From NCBI GenBank assembly GCA_002450925.1, contig DKAU01000038.1:17424-25969 (forward strand): DNA of 8,546 nucleotides, in the 5' to 3' direction. Below, piece after piece: positions 1 to 6,453 of the stretch (position 1 is the first letter of the stretch; each line of letters begins with the position of its first letter). The stretch comes from Thiobacillus sp. UBA6918 (lineage in GTDB: Bacteria; Pseudomonadota; Gammaproteobacteria; Burkholderiales; Thiobacillaceae). Below the pieces are notes generated by a model. It did not search any database, was not told the DNA's origin, and saw nothing but the letters and a program-made list of their open reading frames with translations. The position numbers and the translations under genes are program-made.

Positions 1-276
1 GGCGACATGGTGCGCGTCGGCGGCATCCAGTACACGGTGAACCCGAACAAGAAGATCGGCGATCGCATTTCCAACATGATGCTCAATGGCAAACCTGTTT
101 CCCCCACCAAAACTTACAAGGTGGCTGGTTGGGCACCCGTGGGAGAGAATGTTACCGGCACCCCGATCTGGGAAGTCGTTGCCGAGTATTTGCGTGACGT
201 CAAGACGCTCAAGCCCGTCGACCTGAACCTGCCCAAGGTGGTTGGCCTTAACAGCAAGAACCCGGGAATGGCCTGA
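1..276 (+). CDS. soxB: SoxB thiosulfohydrolase, C-terminal fragment (5' end outside window)
   Basis: The frame is open from base 1 and ends at TGA 274-276, giving the last 91 residues of a protein that is normally about 550-570 residues long. The visible part resembles the C-terminal 5'-nucleotidase-type domain of SoxB: it begins GDMVRVGG and contains GKPVSPTKTYKVAGWAPVG followed by PIWEVVAEYLRD. SoxB is a periplasmic di-manganese enzyme that hydrolyses sulfate from the sulfane-sulfur adduct carried on SoxYZ, a central step of thiosulfate oxidation. The catalytic metal ligands lie upstream and cannot be checked. ATG 7-9 is internal to the gene and is not a start. An intrinsic terminator follows 21 bp downstream, so soxB is probably the last gene of its operon. 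The identification rests on recognised sequence resemblance and is fairly secure for a fragment. Confidence 0.88.
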   Translation, partial: GDMVRVGGIQYTVNPNKKIGDRISNMMLNGKPVSPTKTYKVAGWAPVGENVTGTPIWEVVAEYLRDVKTLKPVDLNLPKVVGLNSKNPGMA

Positions 277-297
277 CCTATCCACTTCCGACTTGAA

Positions 298-321
298 AAC
301 GGGGCCTTGCGCCCCGTTTTT
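298..321 (+). terminator. Rho-independent terminator after soxB
   Basis: An 8-bp perfect stem AACGGGGC / GCCCCGTT (298-305 with 311-318) encloses the loop CTTGC, and the T run 317-321 overlaps the end of the stem. The position just after the soxB stop and the GC-rich stem followed by T residues are typical of an intrinsic terminator. It should separate sox transcription from alaS. Confidence 0.9.
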
Positions 322-349
322 ATTTGTCCGTACTTTGGGACTGACTGGC

Positions 350-358
350 TGATAAAAT
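350..358 (+). promoter_or_regulatory. Candidate extended -10 promoter for alaS
   Basis: TGATAAAAT matches the extended -10 form TGnTATAAT with one mismatch in the hexamer (TAAAAT). No good -35 lies at 16-18 bp; TTGGGA at 335-340 is too close. Transcription would start near 365 and give a leader of about 24 nt. It lies directly after the soxB terminator, as expected for an independent alaS promoter. This is a motif match only. Confidence 0.4.
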
Positions 359-363
359 GGAGA

Positions 364-379
364 AATTCAGTAATTCAGT
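364..379 (+). repeat. Tandem 8-bp repeat AATTCAGT x2 in alaS leader
   Basis: Two perfect head-to-tail copies of AATTCAGT (364-371 and 372-379) lie between the candidate -10 and the alaS ATG. They cover the predicted transcription start and most of the short leader, where a Shine-Dalgarno sequence would be expected but is not seen. The role is unknown; chance is possible at this length. Confidence 0.5.
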
Positions 380-388
380 TCCTGACTC

Positions 389-3001
389 ATGACCAGCAAC
401 GAAATTCGCAAGCGCTTCCTGGATTTTTTCGCATCCAAGGGCCACACCATCGTACCCTCCAGCCCTTTGATCCCGGCCAACGATCCAACCCTGCTCTTTA
501 CCAATGCCGGCATGGTGCAATTCAAGGACGTTTTCCTGGGACTGGAACCCAGACCTTATGTGCGCGCAGCTTCATCGCAACGTTGCGTGCGCGCTGGTGG
601 CAAGCACAACGACCTTGAAAACGTCGGCTACACAGCGCGACATCACACCTTCTTCGAGATGTTGGGCAATTTTAGTTTCGGCGACTATTTCAAGCGCAAT
701 GCCATCGAATTCGCCTGGGAATTTCTAACCGTCGACCTGAAGCTCCCCTCTGAAAAACTTTGGGTCACGGTTTATCAGGAAGATGACGAAGCGTACGACA
801 TTTGGGCCAATGAAATTGGCGTGCCCAAGGAGCGGATTGTTCGCATCGGAGACAACAAGGGCGCAAAGTACGCATCAGACAATTTCTGGCAAATGGGTGA
901 CACCGGCCCCTGCGGCCCATGCACGGAAATTTTCTACGACCACGGACCGGATATTCCTGGCGGGCCACCCGGATCACCCGAGGAAGACGGCGACCGCTAC
1001 ATCGAAATCTGGAACAACGTGTTCATGCAGTTCAACCGTGATGAAGCCGGGGTGCTACATCCGCTGCCCAAGCCAAGCGTAGATACTGGCATGGGGCTGG
1101 AGCGTATTTCTGCGGTCATGCAGCATGTTCATTCCAATTACGAGATCGACCTGTTTCAGGTCTTGATCATGGCTGCGGCACGAGAAACCAATTGCACCGA
1201 ACTGAATAGCCCCTCGTTGAAAGTCATCGCGGACCACATTCGTGCCTGTGCATTCCTGATTGTTGACGGTGTCATCCCCGGTAACGAAGGTCGCGGATAT
1301 GTGTTGCGCCGAATCATCCGTCGTGCATTGCGCCATGGGCACAAGCTTGGACAGAACCAGCCTTTCTTCCACAAACTTGTGGCGGATCTGGCAACCATTA
1401 TGGGCGATGCCTATCCGGAATTACGCAAGGCACAGGAGCGAGTTACTGAAACCCTGCTGCAGGAGGAAATCCGCTTTGGCGAAACCCTCACACACGGCAT
1501 GGCCCTGCTCGAACAGGCGCTTGCCGATGGCTCCAAGACATTGGACGGTGAAACTGCCTTTCGCCTCTATGACACCTATGGCTTTCCTCTGGATTTGACT
1601 GCGGACGTTTGCCGCGAACGTGGCATCAGCGTGGATGAGGCTGGTTTCAATGCCGCCATGGAAAGGCAGCGCGAGCAAGCGCGCGCCGCTGGCAAGTTCA
1701 AGGCTGTGGGTACGCTGGAATATAGCGGCCAACCAACAAGCTTCTACGGCTACGACAACCTGAATGTGGACAAGGCCACCGTCACTGCGATTTATGTGGA
1801 TGGCAGCGAATCCAAGCAGATCGAAGCTGGCCAATCCGGCATCATCGTGCTCGACAGCACGCCTTTCTATGCCGAGTCCGGCGGCCAGGTCGGCGACACC
1901 GGCCTGATCGAGGCTAGTAGCGCGCGTTTTGAGGTGGAGGATACCCATAAAATTCGTACAGATGTTTTCGGGCACCACGGAATCCTTGCGCAAGGCAACA
2001 TTAAAATCGGCGACGAAGTGGCTGCGAAAGTCGACGGCCTGCGCCGCGCACGTACCATGCGCAACCACTCTGCCACCCACCTCATGCACAAGGCACTGCG
2101 GCAGGTGCTAGGCGAGCATGTACAGCAGAAAGGTTCGCTGGTCGACCCTGACAAGACCCGGTTCGACTTCTCACATACCGGCCCAATGACAGATGAACAG
2201 GTTCGCGAAGTCGAGTCCCTGGTCAACGCAGAAATCCTGCAAAACCAGGCCACTCAGTCGCGCGTGCTGTCAATGGACGAGGCACGAAAGCTCGGGGCCA
2301 TGATGTTGTTCGGCGAAAAATACGGTGACACCGTAAGAGTGCTGGATATTGGATCCTCACGCGAATTGTGCGGCGGCACGCACGTCGCACGAACTGGAGA
2401 TATCGGGTTGTTCAAGATTGTCATGGAGGGCGGAGTCGCTGCCGGCATTCGTCGTGTCGAAGCGGTTACCGGAGAAAACTCTCTGGCCTACTTGCAAAAC
2501 ATGGTCGGCCAGTTGCATCAGGCCGCGGAAATTCTCAAAACCCAACCTGCCGAGTTGCCGCAAAAAATCTGCCAAATACAGGATCAGGTCAAATCGCTGG
2601 AAAAGGAGCTTTCCCGACTCAAATCAAAAATGGCTTCAAGCCAGGGAGATGATCTGGCAAACCAGGCAATCGTGGTGGGTGAAATAAAAGTGCTGGCGGC
2701 CCAGATTGAGGGTGATGCTCAAGCCCTGCGCGAAACCGCCGATAAGTTGAAGGACAAGCTGCAACCCTGCGCCCTGGTATTGGGAACCGTACAGGACAAC
2801 AAGGTCAGTCTGGTAGCCATGATAAGCTCGGAACTTACCGGAAAAATAAAGGCGGGAGAACTGGTCAATTTCGTGGCTGGTCAGGTTGGCGGTAAAGGTG
2901 GTGGACGCCCGGATATGGCGCAGGCAGGGGGCACAGAACCTGATAAACTTGCTCCCGCGCTTGCCTCGGTCAAAGACTGGGTGGCGTCAAAACTGGGGTA
3001 A
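389..3001 (+). CDS. alaS: Alanyl-tRNA synthetase
   Basis: This is full-length class IIc AlaRS of 870 residues, the usual size, which charges tRNA-Ala in the cytoplasm with ATP and alanine. The N-terminal aminoacylation core shows HHTFFEMLGNFSFGDYF (residues 85-101), GPCGPCTEIFYDHG (173-186), the IEIWNNVFMQF segment (205-215) and the motif 3 region DTGMGLERI (232-240). The editing domain carries the zinc-type ligands H560 and H564 (HSATH) with C661 and H665 (CGGTH), so it should clear Ser- and Gly-tRNA. A helical, coiled-coil-like stretch (about 705-750) leads to the C-Ala domain with GGKGGGRPDMAQAGG (834-848). The start at 389 matches the family N-terminus (NEIRKRFLDFFASKGH) although no clear Shine-Dalgarno precedes it. 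The gene ends with two consecutive TAA codons (2999-3004). No key residue appears to be missing. Confidence 0.98.
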   Translation: MTSNEIRKRFLDFFASKGHTIVPSSPLIPANDPTLLFTNAGMVQFKDVFLGLEPRPYVRAASSQRCVRAGGKHNDLENVGYTARHHTFFEMLGNFSFGDYFKRNAIEFAWEFLTVDLKLPSEKLWVTVYQEDDEAYDIWANEIGVPKERIVRIGDNKGAKYASDNFWQMGDTGPCGPCTEIFYDHGPDIPGGPPGSPEEDGDRYIEIWNNVFMQFNRDEAGVLHPLPKPSVDTGMGLERISAVMQHVHSNYEIDLFQVLIMAAARETNCTELNSPSLKVIADHIRACAFLIVDGVIPGNEGRGYVLRRIIRRALRHGHKLGQNQPFFHKLVADLATIMGDAYPELRKAQERVTETLLQEEIRFGETLTHGMALLEQALADGSKTLDGETAFRLYDTYGFPLDLTADVCRERGISVDEAGFNAAMERQREQARAAGKFKAVGTLEYSGQPTSFYGYDNLNVDKATVTAIYVDGSESKQIEAGQSGIIVLDSTPFYAESGGQVGDTGLIEASSARFEVEDTHKIRTDVFGHHGILAQGNIKIGDEVAAKVDGLRRARTMRNHSATHLMHKALRQVLGEHVQQKGSLVDPDKTRFDFSHTGPMTDEQVREVESLVNAEILQNQATQSRVLSMDEARKLGAMMLFGEKYGDTVRVLDIGSSRELCGGTHVARTGDIGLFKIVMEGGVAAGIRRVEAVTGENSLAYLQNMVGQLHQAAEILKTQPAELPQKICQIQDQVKSLEKELSRLKSKMASSQGDDLANQAIVVGEIKVLAAQIEGDAQALRETADKLKDKLQPCALVLGTVQDNKVSLVAMISSELTGKIKAGELVNFVAGQVGGKGGGRPDMAQAGGTEPDKLAPALASVKDWVASKLG

Positions 3002-3050
3002 TAAGAAGAACCATAATTTAGAATCGTCGAACAGGTAAAATTTTCAAACC

Positions 3051-4736
3051 ATGGCAATTAGGCAGTCTTTCAGCGAACGATTTGCCCGCATGATGAGGTT
3101 GGGCAGAAACGACGACCCGCTTTCCAGCCTTCAGGCTGTGACACGCTGGGCTGACAATCTACCGATCGGTGATGCCCTTAAAGCGCAGGGCGAAGTCATC
3201 CAAGGGGTCAAGCGCTTTAACGAAGAGGACGCCCCGCTATCCAAGGAGCGACTGCTCATTCTGATGTTCCTGGATGAAAAATCACAGGAAACCCAACCCA
3301 CGCTTGTTCGTCAATACCTGCGCAATCCCCGTATGTCGCGCACTGTTGAAAGTCAGTTGTGGCACAGCATCTATCACCTCCACTGGGAGATTCTGCGCGG
3401 CTACCACAACTTCATCATCGACTATGCCCGCAACCCGGGGAAATCAAAGCTCAAGGCAATGATGCCCATTGTGGTTTTGCGCGCGCTTCGGGGGTTCAGG
3501 CAGATCATCAAATGGCGCACCATACGCTACCTGCACCCCGGCACAAAAACCTGGTCAAGGCTGCACCAGCTCTACCAAATCGCGGAAACACAGGGCTTTA
3601 GCCAGACCAAGCTGCTGGCTTACCCAAACGACACGCACGAAAGCACCTGTGAGTCGGAATACGTACACACTTTGATGCTGGAACAGGCAAACTCTGGTTC
3701 ACTTTACCCTCGTCAAATTGACTTGATAGACACCTGGCTTGCGGGATGGCGCGACAAGCTACAGCTTGAAAAGAGTCTTGATCTTGACCGTCATGTTCTG
3801 GCCGTCGATCTGACAAAGGATCGCGGGCCCAAGCGTGCACGCAATGTCAGTTCCGAGCTTTCGATGCGTTACTGGTCGACGTTTGGCCTGCTGGATCAGC
3901 TCAAAGAAATTCAGTCAGCCCTCCACGGTGGCACGTCACCCGCACGTCTGGGACTTTCCGAGTACGTTCGGGTATCGGAAAGCCTGGAACTTATGGATCA
4001 TTTGTCACGCCAGTGGTCTCCGCTTAGCGCACGTGAACAGCGCCGCGCCCCGCGCAAGTCCATCAAAAAGATCGTCGAGGTTGTAAACGGGCTTCCGTCC
4101 ATCATCGCAAACATCAAGGAATCCAAGATAGGCACGGATGCAAGCCTGTTTGGCGACAATTACACATTTGACCAAAACACCGATGTGAACATCTACGGCT
4201 TTGTCACCAAGCGGACAATCGACAGGGCCAGCTATGCCACATCAACACCGAGTGAGCGAAAGCGGGATATTGAACGCTGGGTCATGGAAGATGAGAGCGA
4301 ACTTGGTTATGGCACGACCATAGAAACCAAGGACAAGGATTGGCTGCGGGTTGGCGCTCTGGTCGGCCTGAGGTCGGACAGAAACGTGCCTTGGTCGCTG
4401 GGTATTGTTCGCCGACTCTCTCGACTCAGCGAATCCGAAAGTTCAGTCGGGATGGAAATTCTGCAAGGAATCCCAGCCGACATTTTTCTGTATAACCAGC
4501 AGTCTTCATCTTATACAGTGAATACCATTACGGATAATTACAATGGGCGCGCTGCGATGGCCGGCCTGCTGTTCGATGATGAGAACGATCCAACAATCGT
4601 GATTGATCCCGTACATTACGTTCGCAGTTCTATTCTTGAATACCGCTTCCAGCAGGAAAAAAAGAACATCCAGATACTGGACCCGATTGATCATGGTGAA
4701 GGATGGATCAGGATCAGGTTCATGCGGCTTGATTAA
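3051..4736 (+). CDS. Uncharacterised 561-residue protein with a probable PilZ-like C-terminal domain
   Basis: I do not recognise a named family member. The first ~330 residues look entirely alpha-helical and soluble, with several Trp/Tyr/Arg-rich helices (for example LWHSIYHLHWEILRGYH at 103-119 and a basic stretch LRALRGFRQIIKWRTIRYLH at 143-162). There is no signal peptide or clear membrane segment. A linker (about 335-400) leads to a beta-rich region in which DESELG (414-419) fits the PilZ signature D/NxSxxG. It is followed by WLRVGALVGLR (431-441), WSLGIVRRL (448-456) and VGMEIL (466-471), the order seen in PilZ barrels. An RxxxR (R405-R409) is present but only four residues before D414. 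Cyclic-di-GMP binding is therefore possible but unproven. The gene begins 49 bp after the alaS stop on the same strand, so co-transcription is likely. The Shine-Dalgarno is weak (AGG 3033-3035). Its tail overlaps the convergent esterase gene by 17 bp. Confidence 0.85.
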   Translation: MAIRQSFSERFARMMRLGRNDDPLSSLQAVTRWADNLPIGDALKAQGEVIQGVKRFNEEDAPLSKERLLILMFLDEKSQETQPTLVRQYLRNPRMSRTVESQLWHSIYHLHWEILRGYHNFIIDYARNPGKSKLKAMMPIVVLRALRGFRQIIKWRTIRYLHPGTKTWSRLHQLYQIAETQGFSQTKLLAYPNDTHESTCESEYVHTLMLEQANSGSLYPRQIDLIDTWLAGWRDKLQLEKSLDLDRHVLAVDLTKDRGPKRARNVSSELSMRYWSTFGLLDQLKEIQSALHGGTSPARLGLSEYVRVSESLELMDHLSRQWSPLSAREQRRAPRKSIKKIVEVVNGLPSIIANIKESKIGTDASLFGDNYTFDQNTDVNIYGFVTKRTIDRASYATSTPSERKRDIERWVMEDESELGYGTTIETKDKDWLRVGALVGLRSDRNVPWSLGIVRRLSRLSESESSVGMEILQGIPADIFLYNQQSSSYTVNTITDNYNGRAAMAGLLFDDENDPTIVIDPVHYVRSSILEYRFQQEKKNIQILDPIDHGEGWIRIRFMRLD

Positions 4737-5370
4737 GCGCAAGCAGGTTCTCTAGCCATAACCCGACATCCATGATTTCCTGTTGACAAATCGAATGTGG
4801 CATTTCATACGAATGCCAGACGACGTCAATTCCTGAAGCATCCATTTTTTCCGCCCCTGCCCTTCCTAGCCGAACAGGCACCACTTCATCCTGCTCCCCA
4901 TGCATCATCAACACCGATGTATCGCGAAGCGATGCAAGCGCGGGTGACAGAAATTCAGGCACGTAGCCGGACATCGCAACAACTCCCCGAACCTTGCGAC
5001 TCCCAAGGACCGACGTCACCAAACTGACGACCGCGCCTTGAGAAAAACCAGCAAGCACAACCGGCAATCCAGAGGCCTTCCCCAGGCTATCAATCAACTC
5101 CTGAACAAGCCTGGCAGAATCGGACATCCCATCACTGTCTTCTTGCCACCGCAGGTCTGGCGCTGTTATGTCGTACCATGCACGCATGGCCATGCCGTTA
5201 TTGATCGTGACCGGCCGGACAGGGGCGTGTGGAAACACATGGTGAATCCCCACCACACCAAGCATTTCGGCAACCGGCTCGAGATCATAACCATCCGCAC
5301 CCAAACCATGCAGCCAGACCATCATGGCACGAGGCTCTTCCTCACAGGGCAATTCAAAATAGTCGAGCAT
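4720..5370 (-). CDS. Carboxylesterase / phospholipase-type alpha/beta hydrolase
   Basis: A 216-residue serine hydrolase of the small carboxylesterase (abhydrolase_2) family, close in size to bacterial EstB-type esterases (about 218 residues). The oxyanion-hole motif LHGLGADG spans residues 20-27. The nucleophile elbow is GFSQG (108-112, Ser110), the acid is Asp161 in HGEQDEVVP, and the catalytic His is His192 in EMPHSI. There is no signal peptide, so it should be cytoplasmic. Family members hydrolyse short-chain esters or lysophospholipids; the natural substrate cannot be read from sequence. The start is supported by a Shine-Dalgarno GGAAGA (plus-strand 5375-5380) four bases before ATG. The gene is transcribed divergently from birA, and its last 17 bp overlap the preceding gene tail-to-tail. 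No terminator is visible at its end. Confidence 0.93.
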   Translation of the reverse strand: MLDYFELPCEEEPRAMMVWLHGLGADGYDLEPVAEMLGVVGIHHVFPHAPVRPVTINNGMAMRAWYDITAPDLRWQEDSDGMSDSARLVQELIDSLGKASGLPVVLAGFSQGAVVSLVTSVLGSRKVRGVVAMSGYVPEFLSPALASLRDTSVLMMHGEQDEVVPVRLGRAGAEKMDASGIDVVWHSYEMPHSICQQEIMDVGLWLENLLALNQAA

Positions 5371-5374
5371 GGGT

Positions 5375-5380
5375 TCTTCC
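5375..5380 (-). promoter_or_regulatory. Ribosome binding site of the esterase gene
   Basis: On the minus strand GGAAGA stands four bases before the ATG at 5370 (seven bases if GGA alone is counted). This is the clearest Shine-Dalgarno in the divergent region and supports the chosen esterase start. birA, on the other side, has none. Confidence 0.6.
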
Positions 5381-5397
5381 GATATGGCAAAGAGGTG

Positions 5398-5403
5398 ATT
5401 TTA
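5398..5403 (-). promoter_or_regulatory. Candidate -10 box for the esterase gene
   Basis: The minus strand reads TAAAAT here, about 27 bases before the esterase ATG, with transcription expected near 5391. A weak -35 (TTAAAT, plus-strand 5422-5427, spacer 18 bp) would fall inside the palindrome at 5414-5432. Motif match only. Confidence 0.35.
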
Positions 5404-5413
5404 GCCTGACCAT

Positions 5414-5432
5414 CCGCCTAAATTTAAGGCGG
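5414..5432. promoter_or_regulatory. 19-bp palindrome between divergent esterase and birA promoters
   Basis: CCGCCT (5414-5419) and AGGCGG (5427-5432) are perfect inverted arms around AAATTTA, the only such element I noticed in the 84-bp divergent gap. It coincides with the -35 positions expected from both candidate -10 boxes (5398-5403 minus, 5443-5448 plus). That makes it a plausible operator for one regulator acting on both genes. It does not resemble the E. coli-type BirA operator (TTGTAAACC and its inverse, spaced). No T run follows on either side, so it is unlikely to be a terminator. The regulator is unknown. Confidence 0.45.
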
Positions 5433-5439
5433 TAGTCCA

Positions 5440-5448
5440 TGCTAGTAT
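5440..5448 (+). promoter_or_regulatory. Candidate extended -10 promoter for birA
   Basis: TGCTAGTAT matches the extended -10 form TGnTATAAT with two mismatches in the hexamer. Transcription would begin around 5454-5456, at the ATG of birA itself. The -35 position is occupied by the palindrome rather than by a TTGACA-like box. Motif match only. Confidence 0.35.
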
Positions 5449-5454
5449 CACCCT

Positions 5455-6453
5455 ATGCCAACGTCTTCACTTCCGCCGCTACTCATACCATTGTTAAAAC
5501 GCATGTCGGACGGGCGCTTTCACTCTGGCCAAGAGATGGCCAAGGAGTTCAAGGTGTCACGCGCCACTGTCTTCAATATTTTGCAGATGGCCGAAGAGCT
5601 TGATGTGCGAATTCATGCCGTGCGCGGCAAGGGATACAAACTTGCCACCCCCCTTTCCTGGCTGGACACTCAAGCACTGGAATCTTTCATGTCAGATTCC
5701 GGGTTTGGCTATGCCATCAAGGCTGTGGAGCAAACCTACTCAACCAACACCAGCCTGACCGAGGCCGCCCTGGAGGGTGCACCGCACCGAACAGTACTTT
5801 ATGCAGACTACCAACATGCCGGGCGGGGTCGTCGTGGCAGAACCTGGCTTTCTCCGCTGGGCGGCGGTCTTACTTTCTCGGTTCTCTGGCGGTTTGATCG
5901 GGGCCTGGACCAATTGTCAGGCCTGAGCATTGTGGTCGGTATGGCACTTGCTCGAGCATTGGCCAAACTATGTCCATTGCCCGTCAAAGTGAAATGGCCC
6001 AATGATGTTCTGGCGGGATATCGCAAGCTCGCTGGAATTCTGGTTGAGGTACAGGGTGAGATTTCCGGTCCTTCCTTTGCCGTCATTGGGATTGGAATCA
6101 ATGAACATCTTTCAAAATTTCACCGTCAGGAAATTGACCAAGCCGTAATCGACCTTGCTGAAATGGGTGTACAAATCACACGTGCCGAATTATTGAACGG
6201 CATTCTGTCCGAGCTTGCGCTAACCATGGAAACATTCGAGCAGGACGGGCTGAAAAACATACTGGCTGACTGGCCAAACTGGCATGCCCACGAAGAACGC
6301 CTCGTGGTGCTTCGAACTCCCGATGGCAGCAGCCATACAGGAAAGGCAAGCGGCCTTGATGTTGCTGGTAATCTTTTGCTGACCTCTCCAAATGGTGAGA
6401 TTCGCAAATTCAGCACAGGTGAAGTCAGCTTGAGGCCAGTGGCAAGAAAATGA
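5455..6453 (+). CDS. birA: Bifunctional biotin-protein ligase / biotin-responsive repressor BirA
   Basis: This 332-residue protein (E. coli BirA has 321) makes biotinyl-5'-AMP and transfers biotin to the lysine of biotin carboxyl carrier proteins such as AccB. It is of the long type: residues about 8-65 form a winged helix-turn-helix (HSGQEMAKEFKVSRATVFN at 23-41, wing around RGKGYKL at 57-63), so it may also repress transcription. The catalytic part shows YSTNTS (95-100), the adenylate loop GRGRRGRTW (123-131), KWPNDVL (180-186) and RKLAGILVEVQGE (190-202). A short C-terminal SH3-like domain follows from about 280. An in-frame TAG at 5443-5445 rules out an earlier start, and the N-terminus aligns well with the family from this ATG. 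No Shine-Dalgarno precedes it. Its stop overlaps the coaX start by 4 bp. Confidence 0.97.
   Translation: MPTSSLPPLLIPLLKRMSDGRFHSGQEMAKEFKVSRATVFNILQMAEELDVRIHAVRGKGYKLATPLSWLDTQALESFMSDSGFGYAIKAVEQTYSTNTSLTEAALEGAPHRTVLYADYQHAGRGRRGRTWLSPLGGGLTFSVLWRFDRGLDQLSGLSIVVGMALARALAKLCPLPVKVKWPNDVLAGYRKLAGILVEVQGEISGPSFAVIGIGINEHLSKFHRQEIDQAVIDLAEMGVQITRAELLNGILSELALTMETFEQDGLKNILADWPNWHAHEERLVVLRTPDGSSHTGKASGLDVAGNLLLTSPNGEIRKFSTGEVSLRPVARK

Noticed and set aside
307..618. Plus-strand 103-codon frame starting in the soxB terminator.
   Set aside because: It runs out of frame through the alaS 5' end and begins inside a terminator hairpin; not a credible gene.
1055..1398. Two overlapping minus-strand frames in alaS.
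   Set aside because: They are shadows of the AlaRS reading frame with no ribosome binding site or recognisable product.
1421..2089. Long open frame (222 codons) on the minus strand inside alaS.
   Set aside because: It lies wholly antisense to the strongly conserved AlaRS, shows no recognisable motif, and is explained by the codon composition of the opposite strand.
3013..3041. Possible promoter (TAAAAT at 3036-3041) for the PilZ-like gene.
   Set aside because: There is no acceptable -35 and no TG extension; co-transcription with alaS is the simpler reading.
5038..5409. Plus-strand 123-codon open frame opposite the esterase gene.
   Set aside because: The esterase on the other strand has complete catalytic motifs and a ribosome binding site; this frame has no family resemblance and runs through the esterase start region.
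5414..5432. The divergent-region palindrome as an E. coli-type BirA operator.
   Set aside because: The arms and spacing do not match the known TTGTAAACC-type inverted repeat; kept only as an operator of unknown regulator.
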